Shown one piece after another: positions 27,101 to 40,300 of a stretch of DNA of 64,000 nucleotides. The stretch covers positions 1,544,514 to 1,608,513 of the forward strand of contig JALPQD010000044.1 in NCBI GenBank assembly GCA_023101885.1, read 5' to 3'. This DNA comes from Typhlomys cinereus. Lineage: Eukaryota; Chordata; Mammalia; Rodentia; Platacanthomyidae. Position 1 is the stretch's first letter, and each line of letters begins with the position of its first letter. The notes beneath the pieces were generated by a model. It worked only from the letters and a program-made list of their open reading frames with translations, was not told where the DNA came from and made no database searches. The position numbers were made by a program, and so were the translations under genes.

Positions 27101-30100
27101 CAGGCTCAAAGGAGAACATATCCCAGATATTTTATTTCTAGTGGTAAAAGGCAAAATCCAAGGATTAATATGTGAAAGTTGACATGATCTCAAGGAAGAT
27201 ATCTTTCTTCAAGGTTCAAACACTCTTACTACCCATTAAATCTTCCAAACATGTGTGTGTTTACTTGTGGATGGGTGTACATACATGCCTAGAAATTTGA
27301 GTGTGTGTGACTGCAGAGGCCTGAGGTTGTCATCGGGAATCATCCTGGATTGCTCTACCTCCTTGTTACTTTGCTCTAAAGTTTTCCAGGCTCTATCTTC
27401 TAGGGCTAGAGCTTCAGGCCACTGCTATTTCTCCTTAGCATTTTTGAATGGGACCTGGGGATCTGAACTCAGGTTCTTTTGCTTGTTATCTGCAGAGCCC
27501 AGTCATGAAAATTTCACAAAAATTGCCTGTGCTTTCTGTTGCATGCATGGCTATAGAAATGCCAGCACAGTTCGGCAACCCTAGGAAGCTCAATGTAAGA
27601 CAAGCGAGGTGTTCTCACCCTTCCAAGATGAGCTGCTCCAGTTTCTCCACCGCATCAGCAAGGTTTTCAGGAACCACAGCAAGCTGGTTGTAGGACAAGT
27701 TGAAGAGCTTCAAGGTTGGGCACTTCGTTGTGGGATCTAAAACCACTGAGGGTCCAATGTCATTTCGAGAAGCATCGAGGTTGGTGAGACATGACATTTT
27801 CAGCAAGTAAGTGGGAAACGATGTGAATTTGTTACTGTGCAAATCCAAATGCGTCAAACACTTCAGACTCTGGAAAGACAATTTTTTAACAAGTGAAACA
27901 AGCATTTGAAAAGCAAGTTTAGCATTGCTTCTGCCTCCATTCCTCTGGTAATGAGAATCAACTACAATTTTATTTTCAGAAAGTTGAAACCACAATCCAA
28001 AAAAGCACTTACTATCTAACCATCACTGTTACAGCATAGGTACAACAAGGAAGAATACCATGCATAACCCTCAAAAGTGGAAGTGCAGGTTTAATTCAAC
28101 TTTTTTTAAAATTACTTCTGACCCTATCAGTTTATTCAGAAGGTAATAAGGTTTGATTACTCTTTCTTTCAAAAAGTTGACTCAGGATTTTTTTTTATTT
28201 AAAAAAAGAAAAACACATTTGAAGCCTTTTAGGCAGTAACAAAAGCCCTGTGGTGCAGCCTTGGCCTTTCTCTGGAGAGATGAGTCTAAGCTGGCCAGCC
28301 AGGGCTAGCCCTGCTGTAGCCTGGCTCCTCTCTCCCACCTCGCCGTCCATACAAGTTATTAGTGAAGGTTTGCCCAGGGTCAGCCACTGAGGTCTTCACA
28401 TAAGCTCAGTGAGTATCTAATATCTCTACCATATGTGAGGGCAGGTCTTCAGGGAGGGATAAATGAAGAAAAACAAAAGGTAGATGTAATTCAGGAACAG
28501 AAGCCTAGTGTGCAAAACTCTGAGCTAGATCCCAGAACCCAGCAAGAGAGAAAGAGAGAGAGACAGAGAGAGAGAGGAGGAGGAGAAGGAGCAGCAGGAA
28601 ATGATATAACTGTAGAGTCTAGAGTAAAGAAAGGTGGTAGAGAGAGAGAACACATCTTCAGTGCTGAGTAGGATGAAGAAGGCCAAAGTTACTTCTTTTT
28701 TCTCTCCACATATAGAAGCTTTAGTGAGAACATGTTATTTAAATATGCGTGAAATTCATTGCTTTAAAACTCTCTCAAAATATAGATAACTTTTGTTGGT
28801 TAGAGGCAGGATAGACCCAGGTGTAGCAAGATTAATTTTTCTGATGGCAGGTATTATTACTCCTTTATTGCATTTTGTAATTCAGTCCAAGAATTCAGTT
28901 TAATAATGTGATATTTACATTAAAGATCATTTTTGTTACCCTATCTTCTTTAGCTATATAAACTATTTGGGACACAAATGTGATTATCAATACTTAGAGA
29001 ACAAGCCTCTCAACAGATTATGGTGTATGCTTATTTTTACAAACTAGAAGTGGTGGCGGTAGTTCAGTGAAGGGGCACTTGCCTGGCACACCTGGGGTCA
29101 CAGGTTCAATTCCCAGGACTGCCAAAAAAACAATTTGTGCAACATTGGAACTTTATTCCAAAAAAAAAAAAAGCAGTGTGCGGGCTGTATGTCATTTTAA
29201 ACTGAAAAAATGTCATTATAATCATTTAGTTAACTCCCATATTTTACAGATGAAGAAATTCACTCAGGCTTAAGTGCAGACAGAGTGACAAGTTCTTATT
29301 GTCACATACTTGGTAGTTAGGTCGAGCCAGTACTACCTAATGAAATTAAAATAGCATAAAATAACAATCAGCATATGGCCTTGCTGGACTTCAGCACCAA
29401 TCCCAGCTCCTCTGAATAGGACCTGGAGTTTCTCCTTACCCGGGTCTCATTTCCATTGCCCTCCAAGAGATGCTAAACACCCCTGAGATTTAGATACCCC
29501 GATTGAAACCCGACTAAAGGGGGAATTGCTGTGGGGTGATGGGAAGGGCAGCCGGCTTCTGATACGCTCTGCCAGAAAATCGGGAGTGATGCGTGCAATC
29601 TCCCGGCGGAGTCATGTAGGTCACGGGCAAACCCACTCACTTCGCACAGCTGCGGTGGGAAGCTGGCGAGCGCGTTCTGGTGCAGCTCCAGCCTCGCTAG
29701 ATGCTCCAGGTGGCCGCTGATGCAGGACTTGGGGCCCAAGGCATCGATGTCTTTGAGTTCATTGGCTGACAGGTCTAAGGACGTAATATATTCTCTCTCA
29801 GAAGCCAGCGAGGAAGAGCTGTCGAATGCCTCATGTGGGACTGGAGCTTGGAGGATCCTTTTGTGAAAAAGTAAACGAAACGTAAGCATGCAGTGCAAGC
29901 GTGCAATGTAAGTGTGCAATGTAAATGCACTCGGTGAGCTCTCTGAGGCCTTCCAGTGTCAGGCTCTCTTCCAGGCATGAAGACTCAGTAGAAAACTGCG
30001 ACAAATGTAAGATAATTGTATTTTCTATTAAAGGTTGGGGACATAAATCAATGCTAATGACTTGCCTAGCATGTTCAAAGTCCTGGGTTCAACCCTCCTT

Positions 30101-31807
30101 ACTGAAAATTAAGTAATTAGTTAATTTAAAAAATAGACTCCATTTTAATCACAATGCCCTTTGGTTAAAAATCCCTCATGAGTCAGAACCTGAACTTTCA
30201 TTTCTGTTATCACAGTAGCTCCTGGCTCCTAGAATGTCCTCCAAAACCATAACCTTCTCCCCAACTTCTGTGTCACCCTCTGTGAATCAGCTAACCATAT
30301 AATAATGTGAAACCCAGTTCTGATAATCAGAGTAGAACTCAGGGTCCTGGCATTTGGAAGGAAAGCCCAATGGACCAACCATGGCGGGCATGTACCTGCC
30401 TACTTATGGTTGTGCATGCTGTTGCAGAAGCAGAGTTTTGTCTCTTCCATATCCTTTAGATTGTATGTTCATCTCTAGACTCATTTCTGATTAAATTCAG
30501 ACTGTGAAGCTTTCAATGAAATGGCAGAGATGGACAGCACATAAAACTATTTAACTAGAAGGCCTTAAAAGAGAAGAGCCATAAAGGCAGATGAAGAGTG
30601 GCCTGAAGAGATACTATTCAAATTCCAGAAAACTCACAAAAAATGAGTCCAATAAGTGTCATGAAAGGTAAAATTTTTAAGTTTGCAATTATGTTTCATC
30701 TTTTTCTACAAGACATGGAATCATTACGTCAATTTTATGAAGATAATGTAAGTTGAAATTGGAGAAATTTAAATAATCAGAGCAAATTAAACATAATAAT
30801 GTGTTCCTCCCCAAACTTTGTTATAATATAATAATTATTTTGAAATACTCACTGAGTGAATCATCTGAAGACAACATATTTCTTTTTCGCCTCAATAAAT
30901 CTTCATGATCAAAAATGGGACCCTATTAAACAATGACATTAAAATAAAATTGCTATCTTTTTGTTGGTTTTAAAGAAGAGAACATTTCATTTTTTAATAC
31001 ATTTTTATTATTATTTCAGCTCATACAAACTTAATAGGTACACCAGTTCCCTCCCTCCCTCCTCCTCCCCCCACCCCCCTGCTCTCCCTCCCCTCACTCC
31101 TCCCTCCCCATCCCCCCGTGCCTCCCGCCCCAATTCCCAGAGTCCTTAAAGAAGAGAACATTTCTATGTGAAAGTAATCATAAGTATTAAATAAAATAAG
31201 TGGTTCTTACAATTATTGGGGAAATGGAAACAATAACCTAAGAATACAATCATAAAACTAAAAGAAAACAATCCATTTTGGTACCAAAATGACCTTTAAA
31301 GAAATCCACACTTTGTCCTCCCTTCCTTCCTTCCTTCCTTCCTTCCTTCCTTCCTTCCTTCCTTCCTTCCTCTCTCTCTCTTTCTCTTTCTTTCTCTTTC
31401 TCTCTTTCTCTCTCTCTCTCTCTTTCTTTCTTCTTTCTTTCTTTTTCTATTTAGAAAGTTTCTCAATCAGGTCAAGCTTGAAGTCGTGATCCTCTAGCAT
31501 GTGCCAGCACATCCTGTCTCTTCTTTTAAATGCAAAGAAACTTAAAAAAAGATACTGACACAAAAAGTTATGCATTCAATTTTCTCAGTCAACTAAACAC
31601 AACTTGTAATTACTTATAAAAATTAAAACTGATTTATACAAATAGAATGGGCTAATTTAACCTATTGGATTCAAGTGGCTTATTCTGACGATTTTATGAC
31701 CCAGAGATAACTCATTTTGTGACCCAGAGATAACTCATTTTGTGACCCAGAGATAACTCATCTCATTTTATTTATTTTTATGAGATCGGTTTAATATTTT
31801 TTACTTT

Positions 31808-31845
<38 letters not shown>

Positions 31846-34800
31846 AGAAGGCACTATGTGTTCCTGTGGGTCAGAAGTGCAGGCCACCACTGCTTCTGCC
31901 TGGCATTTTTACATGGGACCTGGAATCTGAATTCAGAATCTTCTGCTTGCAAGACAGAGTCTTAACCCCTGAATCATCTCTGCAGCTCATTTTATTTGTA
32001 TATTTGTGTATATAGATCTATGCATAAGTATGTATATGAAGGGCAAGTGAATGTGTGTGCCCATGGAGGCCTAAGAGTGACATTGGGAATCATTATGGAT
32101 TATTCTACCTTTTTATTGCTTCACTGTGGGGTTTCTCAGGCTCTCTTTTTCAGGGCCAGAATTACAGGTTATTGACATATCTGCCTGGCATTTCTACATA
32201 AGATCTAAGAGCTCCTTTTGCTTTCAAGGCAAAAGCTTTAACCAATGAGCCATCTCCTGGCCTTACTCTATTTTAATTGGAATGTTGTTTCTTCACAGGG
32301 TTCAGTATGGCAATGTATTGCATGTGCACACCATACACAGATGACATGGCTTACATGGGCAATTTGTAACAAAGCGAATTATTGGTTACCTGAATCTGGG
32401 GAAGGCTGAAGATAGGCAACATGAATCAAGTCACAGAGAGATAAGAGGAATATGTTGTGTAATATAGTACAGCTAAAATCATTAACATTCCATTGTATAT
32501 TTCTAAGTAGGACTTTTGAAAGCTTGCAATACATAGTCCTATGCTTATAATTATATCCAGCTTCTTCTCTCAACTTTTCACTTTCATAATTAGGAATAGA
32601 AATCTATTTGTTAGTCTTCAAAAGGACTGAATCAAAAAATTATGATATATTTTGAATACATTAAGAATATTTCAAACAAAATAATTTCCATTTAAAATTT
32701 TTAGGTTGCATTTGGCTGGAAAATTAAATCCTTGGAAAGAGAAAAAACAGATACTAGGAATCTGTGTTTTTATCAGCAGCAATTTTATAAATTATATGAG
32801 ATTAATATGTTAATTCATTTAACTATAGTAATCACTTGATGTTGCATACATTATATATAAGTAAGTCAAGGGACATTTCTATACCAAAAATGCATATATT
32901 TGGAAACTTTCAGTACTGAATTATGATCAGAATTGCACAGGTTAGCATACATTTTTTGAAATTAACTAGAAAATACAATATATATAATATATTACATATA
33001 AATTTAATTTCAGGTAACTCTGTCAATAACACCTAGGTTTTTCAAAAAATTCAGCTATCAAGCGAATGTTAAGAACAAAACAAGCATGAACACAACGTAA
33101 CTTACCAATGAGTTGGAATGCCTTTGCAAATTTGGTGAGTAACGCTGCAACACAGGATCTTTGTAAAATTCTCCTACACTTACTGAATTTGATTTCTTCT
33201 TTACAAGAAATGAACTTTCGCTCCCTTTTTGAAAATGACAAAACAACTTGAGTAAGAAGAGCTAAGTCAGTCATGAGATGCAGGCATTAAAATTCAGTCA
33301 TGGGACTCTAAATGTCTTTTTATTTAATAGAAACGTCACCTTCAATTCCCTTTGAGCAAGAGAATAAAAGTGACAAATTAAAGTGGCTTATCATTAAAAA
33401 CTCAACCGTTCTTCCCTTTATAGCTGCTTACTGCATGCCTGTGGTAGACGGGGCATTGAGTAAGTGATGTTGATAATCAGGAAATGAACTCCATGCCTCA
33501 GCCCAGAAAATCCAGTCACACAGATAGTCACATATATATGCAGGAAGCAGAGCAAGTATGCACACAAATGAGGCCAATGGTTTTTCTATCACTCTAATTT
33601 TTCATAGAAAATTTTTAAAATTGTCTTTAGACACTAGAATGGCACTTGAAATCATTTAAAACTCAAACAATCTTGTGTATTTGGATTGCATATCTTGTAG
33701 TTTCTTTTTGAATTGACATTAAAATAAACACTATTTGTTTATCTGGCATTAGTCTTTTAGGTAATATATTGTATATGTAATGCACACTGATAGCACAGGT
33801 AACCTAATCCCAAGGCCTCAGGTATTCTAGGCAAGTGACTCTTCCTCTATGATTAGCTGGAAATAGTTATTTTATGAGAGAAGAAATGAGAACTACTTAT
33901 GAAATGATGAATTTTCAAAAAATGAATAAAAATCAGAATTATGAGGATAATTATTTTAGAGCTAATTTTAGGTGCTGAAAGTAAATTTTAAAATCAACAT
34001 GTCCAAAATATCAACGTCATACTATATAATATTAATCATGATATAAACACTGACTTTCTACTTCAATATTAAAAATTAATATAGTATAATAAATTATTTC
34101 ATATTTAAAAATTTAATGATACATATTCTCATTTGCATATATTTTAAAGAATATTAAAATTTTATAAACACCTCCTATATGTTTGCAAAAGGATTATTAG
34201 CATAATATTTACATAAGCAGCATAATAATACAATTAGTGATTTTTAAGTTAATCTTTCTAAGAATTTTCCCTTATTTAAAAATACACATGTCCTAGGGAT
34301 TCATGAAGTCTGAGATTCGAGAACCATGAAAAATGATTGAAGAGAAATATTGCAAGGTAACAAAAACAAATTTAACCATCTTTCCATTTGCAATTAGAAA
34401 ACTGCACAAATTCTGTTAAGCAAAATATGGATCCTAACTTTGGGCAAAAGCAGCACAGGACTACACTGTCAGGTAAAGAAAAGGAAAGTTGGGCTCAGGA
34501 GATATCTCAGGGATTAAAACCCTTGCCTCACAAACAGAAGAACCTGAGTTCAAATCCCAGATCCCATGTAAAAATGCCAGAAGAATGAAAGTGGGTTTCC
34601 TCTGACTCTGGAAGGGATGCAGGGAAACTCCAGAGCAAAGTCATTAGGTAGAGCAATCCAGATGATTCCTGATGTCACCCTTGGGTCTGTACAGGGACAT
34701 ACATTCAAGTGTCCTCTGGTGCGCATGCGCGTGCATGTGCACAAGCATGCGCACACACACACAAAAGGAAAAGTTAAGAGCCCTCTGATCATATTCACCT

Positions 34801-37306
34801 TCTTCCTGAAGGTGATTCAAAGGTCATAGACAGATTTGGGGAGAAAGAATTTAAAGTCTGATGAAACCCATCAGAGACTGACCTAGCTGAATGTTCTCAG
34901 CACACCATCTATAAAAAGTTATAGTAATCTGTAACTGGCTTTTAGTAAATGTGAGCTGCAAAAAGTGCAAAAATCAAAGGAAGGAAATGGTTCTAAATGC
35001 AAACTATGATCAATACACAAAAATCAATTCACACACACAAAAATAAAATCTTTAATGCCTCCTTACCCAATACAGACCACCAAGTCACAAAGTATACACT
35101 GGCAGATGTAAAAGAAGAATTTGAAACCACATTTACAGTCTCAGCAGTTTCTTCTCAAATGCAAGCAGAGAGAAGAGCTAATAAAAATTTTTAAAAATCT
35201 TGAGAAATGTACCAAATCATTTAATCTGACTTTTTTGCCAACAAACAGCATTTTCTTTTAGTTGCAACAGACCACAAGACAATCCATAAAGCAGGTTTCA
35301 ACACACTGTTTGACCAACGGTGTTAAATTAGGCTAAAAAAGGTATCCACTAAATTTCCAGATATTTGTAAAATAAATGACACTTGTGAATAACCCATTAA
35401 TCTAAGAAGAGGAAATTAAAATTTTTAAGAATAAAAGCAGACTATGAAAATTTCAGGATAGGATAACAAAGTCCTTGGAAAAACAAGTATAGTTGTACAT
35501 GTGTATTGTACAATAAGAAAAGTAAAGGAAGCAGCACTCTAAGTGTCTACATTTAGAATCTATGGAAAGCCTGGCGTGATGGAGCATGCCTGCAATCCCA
35601 AGCATGGGTTTGAAGCAAATTTTGTTGGAAAATTTTTGCTTTTTGCATTCTCCACTCTCTACTTAAAACTTTCAGTCAATGTTAACAAAAAATAAAAGCC
35701 CAGAACCTCAATACTAAGGAAAACATGCCCATTGTTGTTAAAATAGAAAACATAACATAATTCAGTCTTCTCTTTTTCTTCCTTCTGGGACCTAGCTAGA
35801 AGGGACCTTCCACTGTGATTCCCATCCTATCATGATGCCTAAAATTGAAACCTGTGTTCGAAATCCTAGAATCAAATTTTGGAGGCAAGACAAGGGGAAG
35901 ACCAGAGGAGAAATCGAATTGGCAAAATTAGGCAGATGATCTTATAAGCCTAGCAATAAAGTGTAATGGCCTGGATTTGGACACTTTAAAACATCCCTTG
36001 TTCCTGTTTCCTCTGGTCCTTTCTAAAGCTTATGCTGATAAACCTTTGTGAAAATTTATGCTTTCTACCCCACCAAAAGTGAGATAATCTCCTCTGCTCC
36101 AAAGGCTGTAATTTCACTTCCTGACTTTATATAGAGAGAGAGATTGATATTATACACTATCACCCTTTCCTCAAACTTTTGCCTCATATCTATATCCAGA
36201 TGTCAGTGAAAGACTTCATGTCCTCACTTTGTCTGGTTGTTAAGCAAATAAAACTACCCCCTCTAAAAGCTACTCAATTGTTCCATGTGACCAAACTCCA
36301 ATGTGTGCACCAGTACCTTTGTGGTAAAGAGCTCTAAAATTAAACTCATGTCAGCTCATCCCATCAATGACTTTAGGATTACTTCTTCAGAAAGAACGCT
36401 GTTGGGGATTACATAAGTCCTATTTCCAGCTTCTACAGGAAGACTAAAACAGAGCATAAGGTCAGACCTACTAGGAAGGTAACTTAACGTTCCTTAAGGT
36501 AACTCAACTTAGCTTGTCAATCACCTAGCCAGGATTCCCATCCTCCAGGAAACTGATCCACCAGGAGGCTGCTAAAGAGATGGGAAGAGCCTGAACGTCT
36601 TTCTTTCCAGAAACATTTGTTCTCTTTGGAGTTGCAAGGTAAGACAATCAAAACTTTAAAACACTATATAAAGAACTTGAAGAGAGATTAAATGATAGAA
36701 AGAGTCTCCCTCACCCCATGTTCATGGACAGGCAGAACTTACATTATAAAAATGTAAACATTATCTAGAACAATATGCATATTCAACAAAATCCTCATAA
36801 ATGTCCCAGTGACATTCTTCACAGAACCAGGAAAAAAACTCTGAAATTCATATACAAGAAGCAATACTAGATGTATCACCAGAGATAATTTCAAATTATG
36901 TTTCAAGAGCCACAGTAGAAAAAACAGGTACGTAAGCCAGTGGAATATAATGAAAATCTGGAATGAGCCCAGGAAGTTAGAGAAACCTGGCTTGACATAA
37001 AGGTGTTAAAATCATACACTAGAGAAATGACAGCCTTGGATTTCCAAATGCTGAAAAAAAATGAAAACAGATCTGTATCTCTCACCTTGTGCAAAGCAAC
37101 ACCTAGGATATCGCATTCATCACTGCTCGATCCTCCTTGAAACTTATTGATAGGCAGTGGATGAATGGGTCAAGATGTGCATACACACACAGACACACAC
37201 ACACACGTATACAATAGAGATTTATTTGTTCATAAAAATGAAATTTTGTCATCTGCATCAATTAAAAAGAGTAGTCTATTTGTGGTAATAAGAGAACAAA
37301 GTACAT

Positions 37307-37337
<31 letters not shown>

Positions 37338-40300
37338 GAAAATCACATAATGAAGTTCATCAATATGTACACTAAAAAACTACCCTAAAAATAAGAAAAA
37401 AATTATTAAATGCTTTACCAAAGTCACAATCACAATTATATATCTTTCTACTGCAATTTTTTAATATATAAAGTGACTTATTCAAACAATAATTAATTCA
37501 TAACAGGATTTCTCATTTGCCAAACATCATCTGGGCCATTTACTTCCACTTTCTGGATTTCCTATAACCCCAAAAGGATGGCATCTCTACTATCTTTAAT
37601 AAGGTTAAAAAACTTAACACAAACCTCAAAAACCAACCCATCACAAGGTCCTGCAGTTCCCTTGTCAGCGAGGTTTCTTACTGTGACATGGAGAAGCAGG
37701 ACACATAACTGCCTAATTTCACGGAATTCCCAATGTTCAATGTCACTGTGTGCATTGAAGTCTTAAAGGACTGTATTTTATCATAAATACCTTCACTATC
37801 CAGGTCATCACTATGGCCAAATACACTGTCCATGGAAGAATCAGGAATGAAGGTCCATTCATCCAATTTCTGAAGCACATCCTCAGAGAAATTTCCGTCA
37901 CCTACCGAAGCAGTACCTTCTTCCACAGAGCTTTTCATCTGATACCGCAGCACAGTTCTTGCTAGTATGGATCCTATATCTAGAAATAAACAAATCAGTT
38001 GGTAACTTAGAAATCAACAATTACTCAAGTTCCTTATAGCCTAGTGTACTGAAGAATTTTTAATTTTACCTTCCAAAAGTCATTTTACTGTACATAGTGG
38101 TGCTATAATACTGAGCAACACAATTAAATTTTGAAGACATCATAAGCATTTACCTAAAGTGTTGGTATAAATGAAAAGTTTGAGTTGCTATGAAACTACT
38201 TTGATCCAGAAAACAGATCTGAGTTGTGAAACCAAAAAGACTTATATTCCAATCACAGCAATGCAGCCTGCTGTGTAAGCAAGCATTCTCTAAGTAAATA
38301 TCAGTCAGCTTATTTGGAATGGAAAGACGGCAATGGAAAGACAGAAGAGGGTGGTTTAAAAATTAAATAACATGAGTTATTTAATAACCTAAGTTTACAT
38401 AATTCATAAAGTACAGAAAATGCTAAATAAGTTTTGGGAAGATGGCTCAGGGGTTAAAGCCTTTGCCTCAAAAGCAAAAAGACCAGAGTTCAGATCCCAT
38501 GTAAAAATGCCAGGCAAATATAGTGGTGATCTGTAGTTGCAGCCCTAGAAGGCAGAGCCTTGGAAACCTCAGAGTAAAGCAATAAGGAAATAGAGAAATT
38601 CAGGATAATCCCTGATGTTACTCATGTGCTTCCACAGGCACACACACTCAAGTGCCCTCTTGTGCACATGCCCACACATTCACACAAACCCAGCCAAGTG
38701 CACATGCAACAAAATTTTCTAAATAAGTGATAAGATTTGCTGAATGACTCATGATAGAATACTGAAGGTACTTTTTACTGGATGTTATTTTGTTCTCTAT
38801 GAAGAACAATATAAAGAAACTTGCTAGTGGCAACCTAGAATTCCTTAAATATCACTTTCTTAACTCACATGTATTGACTCACATGAAGAAATATTTTTAT
38901 AGTTATGAATCCAGAATTTTCCTTTAGATCAGCTGCCAATGAAATCACGATTGGTACCCTGCAATCAGCCAAAGAACACTGACATGGTTTTCATTACATG
39001 AAACTTGTCCATGCACAAACTTCATGAATACTAAGTCTCCATTCAGGACCAAAACATCAGTCCATCAGAAATAAGAAAAAAGTGGGCTTTAAATCTGAGT
39101 GGAAATTTACTAATTGTCTCCTTGATATTCATGCCACTATTATATTGAAGGTCACCTGTTGCCATTGTGATTTCTATTGCAAATAACAGATTTCACAGAC
39201 TGATGAGACTTTTGACTGCTTTTCTTCCCCAGTAGCTTCCACAGTACTCTCTGGTACTATGTAAGCTGCCCAGCAAGGAGGAAGCTTCCAGACCAGTTCC
39301 AACTGGTGTTTCTTTTGTCCGTGTTCTGTGATCCATGTGTGTTGCATCTTCAGGAACAGGGTTGCACTGTTCTTTCTGGAGGACAACCAAGAGCAATGGC
39401 AAAAGCCTTTACTGCTCGTGGGGCTTTGAGACCTCTCTGACCAACAACTTATAAGAAAGTATCACATGCCTATTACTTCTAATATTGTTTAATTGTTGCT
39501 TAGTTCCAGGTGGAACAACCTGGGGCAATTTTATTTTGCCCTCACTCTTTCTCTCTGTACTCCTCTGTACAAAGATTGTCCATTCTTACCCCTTTTTTCT
39601 AAATTAAAATTTTTTGACATATTTATCTTATAAGAAGTTCTTATTTAGTTCCTTCCCACATTCTTAATGTTTTTCTATTATTAACTCAGGTCCACCCACA
39701 TTCTGAACTCTCATCCCCTCCCCTAAGTATTGTCTCCCATTATTCCCTCCCTCACTCTACCACCTGTGGTATCCTATATCTCCTCCTTCTAAGTCTTCGC
39801 GTAACCTTCCATGTGCTTCTTCTCGCTCATTGGTCCCTTTCAAGTTTTCTGTATACTACAAGAATCACAAGCCAAATACTTCAGTCAGGAGTTTAATCCT
39901 AGCATCCAAATATAAGAGAGGACATGCAGCATTTGTCTTTATGTGTCTGAGATATCACACTTGATATTATATTTTCCAATTCCATAAGAGTTAAGGCCTG
40001 CTTGTCAGAAGGAAACACATACCTGTTGATATAAACCAGAATAAGAATCTATACAAGGGAAAAACATAGGTCCCAGGGGAAGAACAGGCTATGAATGTTT
40101 AGCTATGAAACACTATATCAAACTGTCTTTTTAAACCCCTGTTTTTATACCCATAGATTAGAAAAGCATCCAGCACTCAACCTCAAAGTCTCTTTCTGCA
40201 ACAAAAGGTATTTACTACAGAAAGACATAGTGGTCAGAATGCAGAAAATAAGTGACTGTGGATTGCCTGGCCTTAAACAGGACATATAAGTCATACTCAC

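Noticed and set aside
29046..29172. Possible tRNA gene
   Set aside because: tRNA-like A and B boxes but with an A tail and diverged arms; it is an ID-type SINE, as are the other tRNA-like heads in the window.
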